Shown piece by piece: positions 17,554-27,251 of a stretch of 64,000 bases of DNA. The stretch is from Streptomyces seoulensis (lineage in GTDB: Bacteria; Actinomycetota; Actinomycetes; Streptomycetales; Streptomycetaceae). The position numbers and the translations under genes are program-made. The stretch covers positions 1,736,001-1,800,000 of the forward strand of contig CP054936.1 of NCBI GenBank assembly GCA_013364255.1, written 5' to 3'. Positions within the stretch are counted from its first letter, which is position 1. The number at the start of each line of letters is the position of its first letter. Below the pieces are notes generated by a model. That model worked only from the letters and a program-made list of their open reading frames with translations, was not told the DNA's origin and did not search any database.

Positions 17554-17707
17554 GGTGTTCCCCCAGCGGCGGGCGTGGTGCGTGCGGTCGGAAGTATTTG
17601 TATCCCGCACTGAGTTACGGGGGGTCCCCGGCGACGTCTTCGTTCTGTCACGGACATCTTCGGGTGAGAACACCGGCACCGAGGTCACCGCTTGCGTTAG
17701 CCAGCGT

Positions 17708-17748
17708 CTGCAACTATTGTTTCCGCTTGTAAGGCGCTACTGCAACTA
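17708..17748 (+). repeat. Direct repeats CTGCAACTA, 32 bases apart, upstream of aldo/keto reductase
   Basis: CTGCAACTA occurs at 17708-17716 and 17740-17748, about three helical turns apart, within the AT-richer part of the 348-base divergent gap 17554-17901. The spacing suits a regulator binding one face of DNA. No regulator gene is adjacent, so function is speculative. Nothing else was recognised in this gap. Confidence 0.35.
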
Positions 17749-17901
17749 CCTGAGCCTCGTCTCCGTACCGCCCCGGCGGGTGACCTCGCACCCCCGTGCC
17801 CGGCTCCGCAACCAGGAGTCACCGCCCCGGGAGGTCCCCGCTCACACCCGAGCCTCCTCCCACACCGAGGCGCCGAGGCACCGATCGAAAAGGCACCACT
17901 C

Positions 17902-18912
17902 ATGTCCCTGAAGAACATCCTTCCCGGCCGTCTCGGCTTCGGCACCGCACCGCTCGGCAACATGTTCCGCGCGATTCCCGACGGGGACGCCCGGGCCACC
18001 GTCGAGGCCGCCTGGGAGCAGGGCATCCGCTACTACGACACCGCCCCCTTCTACGGCGCGGGTCTCGCCGAGGAGCGCCTGGGCCAGGTCCTGTCCACCA
18101 GGCCCCGCGACTCCTACGTCCTGTCCACCAAGGTCGGCCGGGTCGTCCTCGACGAGAGGGAGACCGACGTCCCCGACTTCGGCGAGAAGGGCGGCCTGTT
18201 CGAGCACGGCAACCCGCACAAGGTCCTCCACGAGTGGACCGCCGACGCCACCGAGCGCTCCATCGAGGGCAGCCTGCGCCGGATGGGCGTCGACCGGTTC
18301 GACATCGTCTGGGTCCACGACATCGCGCAGGACTTCCACGGCGACGACTGGGTCCAGAAGTTCGAGGAGGCCCGCACCGGAGCCTTCCGCGTCCTGTCCC
18401 GCCTGCGGGACGAGGGCGTCATCAGGGCCTGGGGTCTGGGCGTCAACAGGACCGAGCCCATCGAACTCACCCTCGCCCTGGACGAGCCCCGCCCCGACGG
18501 CTTCCTCCTCGCCGGCCGCTACACCCTCCTCGACCACGCCCACGCCCTCCAGCGCCTGCTGCCCATGGCCCAGGAGCAGGACGTCGACATGGTCGTCGGC
18601 GGACCCTACAGCTCCGGCATCCTCGCCGGCGGCGCCAACTTCGAGTACCGGCAGGCCCCGCCGGAGATCATCGAGCGCGTCCGGCGGATCAAGGCCCTCA
18701 CCGACGAGCACGGCATCGGCATCAAGGCCGCCGCCCTCCAGTTCTCCCTCGCCCACCCGGCCGCGGCCGCCGTCATCCCCGGCGCCACCCGGCCCAGCCG
18801 CATCGCCGAGGACACCGCCGCCCTGGACGAGACCGTCCCGGCCGCCTTCTGGAAGGACCTGCGCGCCGCGGGGCTGGTCAGCCCGGCCGCCCCGCTCCCC
18901 GACGGCGCCTGA
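17902..18912 (+). CDS. Aldo/keto reductase (D-threo-aldose dehydrogenase/pyridoxal dehydrogenase-like)
   Basis: 336 residues, TIM-barrel NAD(P)-dependent oxidoreductase. Catalytic tetrad residues are visible: Asp46 and Tyr51 in YYDTAPFYGAG, Lys77 in YVLSTKVGR and His in FDIVWVHD. The C-terminal cofactor-binding segment KAAALQFSLAHPAAAAVIPG is typical. The DTAPFYG and LRRMG context is that of the aldose/pyridoxal dehydrogenase branch. An SRPBCC protein follows after 55 bases in the same direction, suggesting a two-gene unit. The substrate is unknown. Confidence 0.92.
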   Translation: MSLKNILPGRLGFGTAPLGNMFRAIPDGDARATVEAAWEQGIRYYDTAPFYGAGLAEERLGQVLSTRPRDSYVLSTKVGRVVLDERETDVPDFGEKGGLFEHGNPHKVLHEWTADATERSIEGSLRRMGVDRFDIVWVHDIAQDFHGDDWVQKFEEARTGAFRVLSRLRDEGVIRAWGLGVNRTEPIELTLALDEPRPDGFLLAGRYTLLDHAHALQRLLPMAQEQDVDMVVGGPYSSGILAGGANFEYRQAPPEIIERVRRIKALTDEHGIGIKAAALQFSLAHPAAAAVIPGATRPSRIAEDTAALDETVPAAFWKDLRAAGLVSPAAPLPDGA

Positions 18913-18967
18913 CCTCCAGCACCTCCACCCTCCCCCCCACGCCCGCGACACCGTCCGGAGAACCACC

Positions 18968-19387
18968 ATGGCCTCGACATCCGTCAGCCGCACCGTCCCC
19001 GCCTCGCCCGACACGGTCTGGAGCCTCGTCGGCGGCTTCGACTCCCTGCCCGACTGGCTCCCCTACATCCTGGCGAGCACCCCGCTGGAAGGCGGCCGGG
19101 TCCGCCGGCTCGGGAACCCCGAGGGCGAGGTCATCACCGAGCGCCTCCTCGACTTCAACGAGACCGAACGCCACTACAGCTACGCCATCCTCCAGGCCCC
19201 CTTCCCCGTCAGCGGCTACGTCTCCACCCTGCGCGTCCACACCGTCCCCGGGCAGGAGAACGCCGCCGAGGTCCAGTGGTCCGGCCGCTTCCACCCCGAC
19301 GGCGCCACCGAGGACGAGGTCGTCGACCTGTTCACCGGCATCTACCGCGACGGCCTCGACGCCCTCCACAAGACCCTCGCCGCCTGA
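18968..19387 (+). CDS. SRPBCC-family (polyketide cyclase/dehydratase-like) protein
   Basis: 139 residues of the START/Bet v1-like fold. The beginning SRTVPASPDTVWSLVGGFDS is the usual helix-after-strand start, and the middle (VITERLLDFNETERHYSYAI) and C-terminal helix (GIYRDGLDALHKTLAA) match the family. These proteins bind hydrophobic ligands in a cavity, and some cyclise polyketides. It follows the aldo/keto reductase and overlaps no other gene. Whether it is an enzyme or ligand binder cannot be told. Confidence 0.88.
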   Translation: MASTSVSRTVPASPDTVWSLVGGFDSLPDWLPYILASTPLEGGRVRRLGNPEGEVITERLLDFNETERHYSYAILQAPFPVSGYVSTLRVHTVPGQENAAEVQWSGRFHPDGATEDEVVDLFTGIYRDGLDALHKTLAA

Positions 19388-19411
19388 CACCGGCACCGGC
19401 CCGCTCCGCCG

Positions 19412-20653
19412 TCAGGAGCGCACGGCCCGGGCCGGAAGGGGCTGCGTCCGGCGGCCGCCGAGAGTCGTCGCCGTCGCGAGCAGGACCGCGGCCAGGCAGA
19501 TCAGGAGCAGACGGTAGTCGACCGCTTCCAGCAGGGCCGCGCCGGCGGCGAGGCCCAGTACGTTCGGGGTGAACAGCAGGGTGCCGGCCGTGGCCGCCGT
19601 GCGGCCCAGCAGCGCGTCCGGAGTCTCCTGCTGCACGGCCGTCATCGCGGCGATCAGGACGCACGGCATGCCCACACCGCTCGCCGCGCCGGCCGCCAGG
19701 ACCACCGCGTCGGACGGTACCGCCCGCGCCGCCGCCGCACACGCCGTCAGGGCGATCCCGGCTGCCGCGAACCGGCGCTCGCCCAGCAGGCCCAAGGCGG
19801 GACCGGACAGCAGCCCGACCGCCATCGAGCCGGCGCCTTGGACGGCGTAGAGCACCCCGGCGTACGCGGGCGGGCGCCCCAGTCCGTCGATGACGGCGTA
19901 GAGCAGCGCGCCGGCCACACCCGCGCAGAGCATCATCGTGCCGCCCGCCAGGACCAGCGGCCGCAGCCGCGGGCACTCCCACAGGAAGCGCGCGCCCTCG
20001 GCCGTTCGCTCCCGCCAACCGCCCACGGAGCGGGCCGGTTCGTCCTCCCGGACGCGCAGGAGTGCGCACACCCCGGCCGCCAGCACGAAGGTGACCGCGT
20101 CCAGCACGGCCACGCTCGGGCCCCCGTACACCGCGTACAGGCCGGCCCCGGCGAGCGGCGCCACCAGCTTCATGCCCTCGTTCACCGTCACGCGCAGCCC
20201 GTTGAAGTCGCCGAGCAGACTCCGGTCGACCACGGTGGCGACCAACGCCGACTCCGCCGCGTCATGGACGACGCCCACCGCGCCGTACAGGAACAGGACG
20301 GTGTAGATCAGCCACACGCGGCCCGGGGAGTCGACGGTGACGAGGACCGGCACGAGCACGCCCAGCAGCAGGTTTCCACCGATCAGCAGGGGCTTGCGGC
20401 GGACCCGGTCGGCGATCGCACCGAGCAGGGGGCCGGCGAGCGTGGGCGCCCACAAGGCGAGCAGGCACAGCGCCGCCAGACCGCTGGAGCCCGTCAGGTC
20501 CTTCACCCAGACCCCGGAGGCCAGCCAGAGCGCGGACGATCCGAAGCCGGAGACGACCACGCCCGCGAGGTACAACCCCGCGTCGCGGTCCCGCAGAACC
20601 CGCACCATCCTCCACGAGGAGCTGGACGGCGAGGTGGATGTCGATGTCGTCAT
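19412..20653 (-). CDS. MFS transporter (enterobactin/MdfA-type exporter family)
   Basis: 413 residues with about twelve hydrophobic segments. Between TM2 and TM3 it has the MFS signature-like GAIADRVRRKPLLIGGN. It starts with a Ser/Thr-rich cytoplasmic N-terminus followed by LRDRDAGLYLAGVVVSGFGS. The layout matches small drug/siderophore exporters of actinobacteria. The ATG at 20653 is preceded by a weak AGG. It converges with the SRPBCC gene and is divergent from the secreted hydrolase. Substrate unknown. Confidence 0.88.
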   Translation of the reverse strand: MTTSTSTSPSSSSWRMVRVLRDRDAGLYLAGVVVSGFGSSALWLASGVWVKDLTGSSGLAALCLLALWAPTLAGPLLGAIADRVRRKPLLIGGNLLLGVLVPVLVTVDSPGRVWLIYTVLFLYGAVGVVHDAAESALVATVVDRSLLGDFNGLRVTVNEGMKLVAPLAGAGLYAVYGGPSVAVLDAVTFVLAAGVCALLRVREDEPARSVGGWRERTAEGARFLWECPRLRPLVLAGGTMMLCAGVAGALLYAVIDGLGRPPAYAGVLYAVQGAGSMAVGLLSGPALGLLGERRFAAAGIALTACAAAARAVPSDAVVLAAGAASGVGMPCVLIAAMTAVQQETPDALLGRTAATAGTLLFTPNVLGLAAGAALLEAVDYRLLLICLAAVLLATATTLGGRRTQPLPARAVRS

Positions 20654-20896
20654 GCCTGGACATCGTGGGCCTAAGGACCCCGTCCGGGGATGGGGCGAGT
20701 TCCCTAGGACGGAGCGGGAGACGACGGCGCCGGCACAGCGGAAGCCGGTCGTCGTCCCTATCGATCGACGTCGCGGGTCGAACCCGCCCCTCCGCTCACG
20801 GCGTACCTGTGAACGTCCCGAGCAGGGAAGGGGGACGACTTGTCCAACGCCCTCATTCCGTACAACCGTTGACCCGTTACCGCGCGTCAACGGGGT

Positions 20897-21823
20897 ATGA
20901 CTTCTCGGACATCCCGACGTGCCCGGATGCTCGCGGCGGCAGGCGCCGGCGCCGGAGTGCTCGTCCCCTGTGCGGCGGGCGCGACCCCCGCCGCGGCCGC
21001 CCCGCCCGCGGTCAGCTGCACCTCGGCCCGGGTGGGCTTGGCCGCGGCGCTGCAGAAGGACATCACCGCGGCCCTGGCCGGCCGCACGGGCAGCGTCTCC
21101 CTCGGCGTGCGCGACCGCACCACCGACACGACCTGCACGTTCGGTGAATCCACCGCCTACGACTCCGCCAGCGTCGTCAAGGTCACCGTCCTCGCCACTC
21201 TGCTGTGGGACGCGAAGAAGACGGAGCGCTACCTCACCGACCGCGAGGTCACCCTCACCAAGGCCATGATCCAGCAGTCCGACAACGACGCGACCACGGC
21301 CCTGTGGAAGCAGCTGGGCGTGGACAGGATCCAGGGCTTCCTCACCGCCGCCGACATGACCCAGACCCGGCCGGGCGCCGACGGCTACTGGGGCCTGACC
21401 CAGATCACCGTGCGCGACGAACAGAGGCTGCTCGCCCTGGTCACGGCGAAGAACACGGTGCTGAGCGACAACTCCCGCGCCTACATCCTCCAGTTGATGG
21501 GTGACGTCGTCGCCGACCAGCGCTGGGGCACCCCCGCGGGCGCGCCGTCCGGGGTCGCCGTACACGTCAAGAACGGCTGGCTGGAGCGCGCCGCCCACGG
21601 CTGGCGGGTGCACAGCGTCGGCACGTTCAACGGCGCCGGCCACGACTACACCATCGCGGTCCTCACCCAGGACAACGCCACCATGGACTACGGCGTCACC
21701 ACCATCCAGAACGTGGCCAGGGCCGTCCACAAGAACCTGGTCCCCGTGCCGAAGACCGCGCCGCGCTTCGTCCCGACGGCCACCCCCGAGGAGGCGTTCG
21801 TGGCGGTGCCGCCGGCCGGCTGA
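20897..21823 (+). CDS. Secreted class A beta-lactamase-like serine hydrolase
   Basis: 308 residues with an Arg-rich signal peptide (cleavage probably after ATPAAAA). The penicillin-recognising fold motifs are present: SxxK as SVVK (Ser92, Lys95), SDN at 128-130, and the KTG box as KNG (225-227, VHVKNG). The Thr-to-Asn change in the third box is unusual for efficient beta-lactamases and is seen in many Streptomyces homologues of uncertain activity. It is likely extracellular. The gene is divergent from the MFS transporter across a 243-base gap without clear elements. Confidence 0.88.
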   Translation: MTSRTSRRARMLAAAGAGAGVLVPCAAGATPAAAAPPAVSCTSARVGLAAALQKDITAALAGRTGSVSLGVRDRTTDTTCTFGESTAYDSASVVKVTVLATLLWDAKKTERYLTDREVTLTKAMIQQSDNDATTALWKQLGVDRIQGFLTAADMTQTRPGADGYWGLTQITVRDEQRLLALVTAKNTVLSDNSRAYILQLMGDVVADQRWGTPAGAPSGVAVHVKNGWLERAAHGWRVHSVGTFNGAGHDYTIAVLTQDNATMDYGVTTIQNVARAVHKNLVPVPKTAPRFVPTATPEEAFVAVPPAG

Positions 21824-21848
21824 CCCTTCGCGAGCGGCGGCCGGTTGC

Positions 21849-23267
21849 TCAGCGGGCGAGCGCCGGCCGCCGCTTCCCCGTGCCGGTCACCGTCTCCACG
21901 GCGTGGGCGAGTTGCAGCACCGCGAAGTCCGCACCGAAGCGGCCGATGATCTGGAGGCCCACCGGAAGCCCCTCGGGGGTGAAGGCGAAGGGGACGGAGA
22001 CCGCCGGGTTGCCGGTCAGCGAGATGCGCGAGCACACCCGCATCCACTCGCGGTAGTAGGTCTGGGGCACACCCGCCACCTCGCGCGGCCAGTGCTCCTG
22101 GACGGGGAAGGGCGGCAGCTGGACCACCGGGGCGATCAGGAACTCGTGCGCGGCCATGAAGGCGTGCACGCGGTCGTGCGCCTCGGCGCGCAGCCGTTCG
22201 GCCCGGCCCAGGTCCAGCACCGTCAGCGCGCGCCCGCGTTCGACCTCCCAGCGGACGCCCTCGTCGAGCTGGGCGCGATGAGCGCGGTAGTCCTCCCCGT
22301 GGTTCTGCCAGTAGTACGCCGCGCGCATGATGCCGAACGCCTCGTCGACCCCGGTCATGTCGGGTTCGGCGTCCTCGACCGCCGCGCCCAGGATGTCCTG
22401 GAGCAGTGCGCGGGCCGGAGCCATGGCCGCGGTGATCCGCTCGTCCACGGGAAGCCCGCCCAGCGTGCTCGACCACGCCACGCGCACGCCGGTGAAGTCG
22501 CGGTCGAGCGGGGCGCCGAAGTCGGCCTCGGGCAGGTTCATCAGCGCCCGGCTGTCCGGGCGGGCGACCACCCGCATCTGGAGGGCGACGTCGCCGACCG
22601 TGCGGGCCATCGGACCGTACTGGGCCAGGGTGAACACCGGCATCGGGTTCGGCCACACCGGCACCCGCCCGGCGGTGGGCCGCAGTCCGACCACGTTGTT
22701 CCACGCCGCCGGGTTGCGCAGCGAGCCCGCCATGTCCGAGCCGTCACAGACGGCCGCCATGCCGGTGGCCAGCGCGACCGCCGCACCGCCGGAGGAGCCC
22801 CCGCAGGTCAGCGTGGGATCGTAGGCGTTGCCGGTGGCGCCGAAGAGCGGGTTGTACGTCTGCGAGCCGGTGCCGTACTCCGGCACATTGGTCTTGCCCA
22901 TGCTGACCGCGCCCGCGTCGATCATCCGCTGGACCACGAGGGTGTTGCGCCGGGGCACGTGCCCGGCGGTGAGCGGCGAGCCGTAGGTGGTGCGGATGCC
23001 GGCGGTGTCGGCCAGGTCCTTGTGCAGCGCCGGCAGGCCGTGCAGAGGACCAAGCGCGCGCCCTCTGGCGATCGCCTCGTCGGCGCGCCGGGCCATCGCG
23101 CGGGCGTGCTCGGGCACGAGGGTCACCACGGCGTTGACTTTCGGGTCGACCCGCTCGATCTGTTCCAGATGGGCGTCGAGCACCTCCCGCGCCGACACCT
23201 GTCTGTCCACCATGAGGCCGACGAGTTCACGGGCGGTGCGGAACACGAGGTCGTGACGGTCCTCCAT
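21849..23267 (-). CDS. Amidase signature family hydrolase
   Basis: 472 residues. The Ser-cisSer-Lys triad is recognisable: Lys in LPALHKDLADTAG, the Ser pair in TCGGSSGGAAVALATG and GSDMAGSLRNPAAWNNVVGL. The enzyme cleaves carboxamides or aryl-acyl amides. The ATG at 23267 gives the family-typical start (RTARELVGLMVDRQVSAREV); an upstream GTG at 23324 would add an untypical Pro/Cys-rich tail. A 253-base gap to the alcohol dehydrogenase (23268-23520) is very GC-rich with no gene. Confidence 0.92.
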   Translation of the reverse strand: MEDRHDLVFRTARELVGLMVDRQVSAREVLDAHLEQIERVDPKVNAVVTLVPEHARAMARRADEAIARGRALGPLHGLPALHKDLADTAGIRTTYGSPLTAGHVPRRNTLVVQRMIDAGAVSMGKTNVPEYGTGSQTYNPLFGATGNAYDPTLTCGGSSGGAAVALATGMAAVCDGSDMAGSLRNPAAWNNVVGLRPTAGRVPVWPNPMPVFTLAQYGPMARTVGDVALQMRVVARPDSRALMNLPEADFGAPLDRDFTGVRVAWSSTLGGLPVDERITAAMAPARALLQDILGAAVEDAEPDMTGVDEAFGIMRAAYYWQNHGEDYRAHRAQLDEGVRWEVERGRALTVLDLGRAERLRAEAHDRVHAFMAAHEFLIAPVVQLPPFPVQEHWPREVAGVPQTYYREWMRVCSRISLTGNPAVSVPFAFTPEGLPVGLQIIGRFGADFAVLQLAHAVETVTGTGKRRPALAR

Positions 23268-23520
23268 GCGCGGGGCGTCCCTTCGTCCTGGCAGCACAGG
23301 AGGCGCACACGTGTCCGGACACACCCGTGCGCCCGGGACGGGCCGCCCCCGCCTGCCGACCGACCCACCTCACGAAGGTCCCACCGATACCCGCCGGCCG
23401 CCACTCACCCGCTCGCCGCTCGCCCCCACCACTGCGCCCCGGCCGCACCGCGCCGCCCGCCCGGCTCGGCGGGCGGCGCGATGGAGCCGGGGCGCTGGGC
23501 TGAGATCGTGCCCGTTGGGC

Positions 23521-24561
23521 TCAGATCGTGGCCGTGTCGATGACGAAGCGGTAGCGGACGTCGCTGGCCAGCACCCGCTCGTAGGCGTCGTTGATCTCGG
23601 AGGCGCTGATCAGCTCGATCTCGGCGCCCAGGCCGTGCTCGGCGCAGAAGTCCAGCATCTCCTGGGTCTCGGGGATGCCGCCGATGCCGGAGCTGCTCAT
23701 GCTGCGGCGGTCGCCGAACAGCGACTGGAGCACGATCCGCACCGGCTCCTCGGGCAGGCCGACGTTGACCAGGGTGCCGTCCGTGCGCAGCAGGGACAGG
23801 AAGGCGCCGAAGTCCAGCGGGGCCGAGACGGTGTTGAGGATGAGGTCGAAGGTGCCCTTGAGGTCCTCGAAGGTCTGCGGGTCGCTGGTGGCGTAGTAGT
23901 GGTCGGCGCCGAGCTTCAGGCCGTCGTCCTTCTTGCGCAGGGACTGGGAGAGGACGGTGACCTCGGCGCCGAGCGCGTGGGCGATCTTGACGCCCATGTG
24001 GCCGAGGCCGCCGAGACCGACGACGGCCACCTTCTTGCCGGGGCCGGCGTTCCAGTGCTTGAGCGGGGAGTAGGTGGTGATGCCGGCGCACAGCAGCGGG
24101 GCGGCCACGTCCAGGGACAGGCCCTCGGGGACGCGGACGACGTAGTTCTCGTCGACGACGATCTTCTGCGAGTAGCCGCCCTGCGTGGCCTCGCCGTCCT
24201 TGCCGACGGCGTTGTACGTCCAGGTCGGGCCCTCGACGCAGTACTGCTGGAGGCCGGCCTCGCAGTTGTCGCACTTCCGGCAGGAGTCGACCATGCAGCC
24301 GACGCCCACCCGGTCGCCGACGGCGAACCTCGTCACACCGGGGCCGACCTCGGAGACCACACCCGCGATCTCGTGGCCGGGCACCATCGGGAAGGTGCCG
24401 GGGCGCCAGCCGTCCCGGGCCTGGTGGATGTCGGAGTGGCAGATGCCGGCGAACCGGATGTCGATCAGGACGTCGAACTCGCCGACCGCGCGTCGCTCGA
24501 TGGTGGTCCGCTCCAGCGGGGCCTTGGCGGCGGGTGCGGCGTAGGCGGCAACAGTGGTCAT
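23521..24561 (-). CDS. Zinc-dependent NAD(P) alcohol dehydrogenase (cinnamyl/YahK-like)
   Basis: 346 residues, medium-chain dehydrogenase. Catalytic zinc ligands: Cys41 (AGICHSDIH) and the GHE motif (His63, Glu64). The structural zinc site is Cys94, Cys97, Cys100 and Cys108 ([17 protein letters not shown]). The Rossmann loop is [11 protein letters not shown] near 174. The sequence resembles broad-range NADPH aldehyde reductases of the YahK/AdhC type. The ATG at 24561 has GAGGAG upstream. It is divergent from an XRE regulator with direct repeats in the shared gap, so that regulator probably controls it. Confidence 0.95.
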   Translation of the reverse strand: MTTVAAYAAPAAKAPLERTTIERRAVGEFDVLIDIRFAGICHSDIHQARDGWRPGTFPMVPGHEIAGVVSEVGPGVTRFAVGDRVGVGCMVDSCRKCDNCEAGLQQYCVEGPTWTYNAVGKDGEATQGGYSQKIVVDENYVVRVPEGLSLDVAAPLLCAGITTYSPLKHWNAGPGKKVAVVGLGGLGHMGVKIAHALGAEVTVLSQSLRKKDDGLKLGADHYYATSDPQTFEDLKGTFDLILNTVSAPLDFGAFLSLLRTDGTLVNVGLPEEPVRIVLQSLFGDRRSMSSSGIGGIPETQEMLDFCAEHGLGAEIELISASEINDAYERVLASDVRYRFVIDTATI

Positions 24562-24664
24562 GACGGGGGTTCTCCTCGTGGGGGTATGCGCTGCCCGGCT
24601 GCCTTCCACCGGGCACACGACCAGCCTGCCCCCATCTCGGCCGGTCACCCAGAGCACGGCTTTG

Positions 24665-24716
24665 CGTACGACTGCCGTGCCTACCACTGGCAGGATCAGG
24701 GTGATGGACGTACGAC
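24665..24716. promoter_or_regulatory. Direct repeats CGTACGAC in the ADH/XRE divergent gap
   Basis: CGTACGAC occurs at 24665-24672 and 24709-24716, 44 bases apart (about four helical turns). The gap is shared by the alcohol dehydrogenase and the XRE regulator. CGTACG is itself palindromic. A candidate operator for the adjacent regulator; not proven. Confidence 0.4.
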
Positions 24717-24742
24717 CAGGGCACCCGGCGGATACTTGCGGT

Positions 24743-25642
24743 ATGGACGAACAGCCCGGAGCCTCCGCCGCCGGCCGGCCCCTGGACCCGCGGGCCGAGC
24801 TGAGCCGGTTCCTGCGCAGCCGTCGGGCACGGCTGAAGCCGGAGGACGTGGGACTGCCCGCCTTCGGCCGGCACCGCCGGGTGCCGGGGCTGCGCCGGGA
24901 GGAACTGGCGCAGCTGGCCGGGGTGTCGGTGGCGTACTACACGCGCCTGGAGCAGGGCAATGGCCGCAACGTGTCGGCGGAGGTCCTGGACTCCATCGCC
25001 CGGGCCCTGCGGCTGACCGACGCCGAGCACGCGCACCTCACACACCTGGCCAAGCCGAAGTCGCACCAGAAGAAGCCGGCGGCGCGGCAGCAGCAGGTCC
25101 GCTCCTCGCTGCGCCAGCTGCTCGACACCCTGGACGGCGTGCCGGCGTACATCGGGGGCCGCCGCACGGAGATCCTCGCCTGGAACCGGATGGCGGCGGC
25201 GCTGTTCGGCGACTGGGGGCGGCTGCCGCCGGCCGAGCGCAACTGGGCCCGGCTGGTGTTCCTGCACGCCGAGTACCGCGACCTGTTCGTCGACTGGGAG
25301 CAGAAGGCGATCGACGTGGTGTGCGGCCTGCGCATGAACGCGGGCTGCTACCCGGACGATCCGCGGCTGTCCGCCCTGGTGGGCGAACTCTCGGTGAAGA
25401 GCGAGGAGTTCCGCCGGCTGTGGGCGACGCACGACGTCAAGGAGAAGAACCACGGCGTCAAGCGCCTGCACCACCCGCTGGTCGGCGACCTGTCCCTGAA
25501 CTTCGAGTCCTTCCGCCTCACGGACGACTCGGACCAGTCCCTGCTGACCTACCACGCCGAACCGGGCTCCCCGTCCGCCGAGTCCCTGCGCCTCCTGGCC
25601 AGCTGGGGCACCGACGCGACCACGGCAGTGCCCTCACCGTAG
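24743..25642 (+). CDS. XRE-family regulator with MmyB-like C-terminal domain
   Basis: 299 residues. The N-terminal HTH_31-type helix-turn-helix reads [20 protein letters not shown] then [16 protein letters not shown]. The C-terminal 190 residues form the MmyB-like ligand-binding (PAS-like) domain ([35 protein letters not shown]). In Streptomyces such regulators often sit divergent to the dehydrogenase or short-chain reductase they control, and this one is divergent from the zinc alcohol dehydrogenase. The ATG at 24743 is preferred; an in-frame ATG at 24704 would overlap the repeated operator candidate. Confidence 0.93.
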   Translation: MDEQPGASAAGRPLDPRAELSRFLRSRRARLKPEDVGLPAFGRHRRVPGLRREELAQLAGVSVAYYTRLEQGNGRNVSAEVLDSIARALRLTDAEHAHLTHLAKPKSHQKKPAARQQQVRSSLRQLLDTLDGVPAYIGGRRTEILAWNRMAAALFGDWGRLPPAERNWARLVFLHAEYRDLFVDWEQKAIDVVCGLRMNAGCYPDDPRLSALVGELSVKSEEFRRLWATHDVKEKNHGVKRLHHPLVGDLSLNFESFRLTDDSDQSLLTYHAEPGSPSAESLRLLASWGTDATTAVPSP

Positions 25643-25791
25643 CCCTCGGCGCGGACTCGCCCTGACGCGATGACGTCGGAGGACTGTCCGGATGTGGTGT
25701 GTCCATCCGCCGCTCTCCGTCCGTATAGTTGCCCCAGGCACCTAACGGTGTGAGGAACGAGGCAACGGGACTCCCCCCCACGGAGGCAGGC

Positions 25792-27021
25792 ATGACCGAG
25801 ACGCTCCCGGACGCACAGGCTCAGCTCCCCGAACACCCGATGCCCAGGGCAGCCGGCTGCCCGTTCGATCCGCCGCCGACGCTGCGGGAGCTGCGGAGCA
25901 GCGCCCCGATCTCCCGGGTGCGCATCTGGGACGGCACCAGCCCGTGGCTGATCACCCGCTACGACCATGTGCGGGCCCTGCTCGGCGACCCACGGGTGAG
26001 CGCCGACCCGGCCCACGGCGGCTATCCGCACCGCAACGCCGCCATGCGGGCGAGGGAGCGGGACCAGCGCACCTTCATCACCATGGACGACCCCGAGCAC
26101 GCCCGCCTGCGCAGAATGGTGACGGGCCCGTTCGCCATCAGGAAGATGGAGGCTCTGCGGCCTTCGGTCCAGCGGCTCGTCGACGACCAGATCGACGCGA
26201 TGCTCGCCGGCCCGAATCCGGCCGACCTGGTCACCGCGCTCGCCCTGCCGGTGCCGAGCCTCGTCATCTGCCGACTGCTCGGCGTGCCCTACGGCGATCA
26301 CGACCTGTTCCAGCGCAACACCCAGGTCATCGTCCGTCGCACCTCCACTCCGGAGGAGGTCGTCGGAGCGACCCGGGCGCTCACCGACTACCTGGACGAT
26401 CTCCTGATCGTCAAGCGGAAGCACCCCGAGGACGACCTGCTGTCCACACTCGTCACCGAACGCGTGGACACGGGCGGGATGACACAACGGGAGGCCGCCC
26501 GCATGGGCGTCCTGCTGCTCGCCGCAGGCCACGAGACCACAGCGAACATGATCACGCTGGGCACCCTCGCCCTGCTGCAGAACCCCGAGCAGCTCGCCCT
26601 CCTCCGCGACTGCCCGGACCCCGGCGTCGTGGCGGGGGCCGTGGAAGAACTGCTGCGCTACCTGACCATCACGCACTCCGGACGCCGTCGCGTGGTCCTG
26701 GACGACATCGAGATCGACGGCCAGGTCCTCCACGCCGGCGAGGGCCTCATCCTCGCCAACGACATCGCCAACCGCGACCCGGAAGCCTTCCCCGACCCCG
26801 ACCGGCTCGACGTCACCCGCGACGCGCGCCGCCACGTCGCCTTCGGATACGGGGTGCACCAGTGCCTCGGCCAGCCGCTGGCCCGCGTCGAACTGCAGGC
26901 CGTCTACGGCACCCTCTACCGCCGCGTGCCCACCCTCGCCCTGGCCACGGACATCGACCGGCTGGAGTTCAAGCACGACGGCCTGGTCTACGGGGTCTAC
27001 GAACTCCCCGTCACCTGGTGA
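25792..27021 (+). CDS. Cytochrome P450 (CYP105-like)
   Basis: 409 residues. Visible motifs: I-helix oxygen-binding AGHETT (245-250), K-helix ExxR (Glu286-Arg289 in EELLRY), and the haem loop FGYGVHQCLGQPLARVELQ with ligand Cys358. The start MTETLPDAQA is at an ATG with GGAGG five bases upstream; a longer frame begins at 25729 without a good site. The sequence style fits the CYP105 family, which hydroxylates diverse small molecules. A 3Fe-4S ferredoxin and a ferredoxin reductase follow immediately, giving a complete electron-transfer chain. The substrate is not visible from context. Confidence 0.95.
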   Translation: MTETLPDAQAQLPEHPMPRAAGCPFDPPPTLRELRSSAPISRVRIWDGTSPWLITRYDHVRALLGDPRVSADPAHGGYPHRNAAMRARERDQRTFITMDDPEHARLRRMVTGPFAIRKMEALRPSVQRLVDDQIDAMLAGPNPADLVTALALPVPSLVICRLLGVPYGDHDLFQRNTQVIVRRTSTPEEVVGATRALTDYLDDLLIVKRKHPEDDLLSTLVTERVDTGGMTQREAARMGVLLLAAGHETTANMITLGTLALLQNPEQLALLRDCPDPGVVAGAVEELLRYLTITHSGRRRVVLDDIEIDGQVLHAGEGLILANDIANRDPEAFPDPDRLDVTRDARRHVAFGYGVHQCLGQPLARVELQAVYGTLYRRVPTLALATDIDRLEFKHDGLVYGVYELPVTW

Positions 27022-27056
27022 TCCCCCACCCGCCCCCACCGGAATCGAGGCACCCC

Positions 27057-27251
27057 GTGCACGTGGAAGTCGACCAGCCCAAGTGTGTCGCCTCCGGACA
27101 GTGCGTCCTGATGGCCCCCGACGTCTTCGACCAGGACGACGACGGCATCGTCGAACTGCTCACCGACCGTCCCGGCCCCGGACACCGCGACGGCGTCCGG
27201 GAAGCGGCGGCGGTCTGCCCGGCCGCGGCCATCCGGCTGGAGGAGGAGTGA
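27057..27251 (+). CDS. 3Fe-4S ferredoxin (P450 redox partner)
   Basis: 64 residues from a GTG preceded by GAGG. It has the single-cluster ferredoxin pattern: CVASGQC (Cys-x5-Cys) near the N-terminus and VCPAAAI (Cys-Pro) near the C-terminus. The missing fourth cysteine indicates a 3Fe-4S cluster. It starts 36 bases after the P450 stop and overlaps the next gene by four bases. It should carry electrons from the reductase to the P450. Confidence 0.93.
   Translation: MHVEVDQPKCVASGQCVLMAPDVFDQDDDGIVELLTDRPGPGHRDGVREAAAVCPAAAIRLEEE

Noticed and set aside
25724..25729. TATAGT as -10 of the P450 operon
   Set aside because: No acceptable -35 at 16-18 bases; left unlisted as a promoter.
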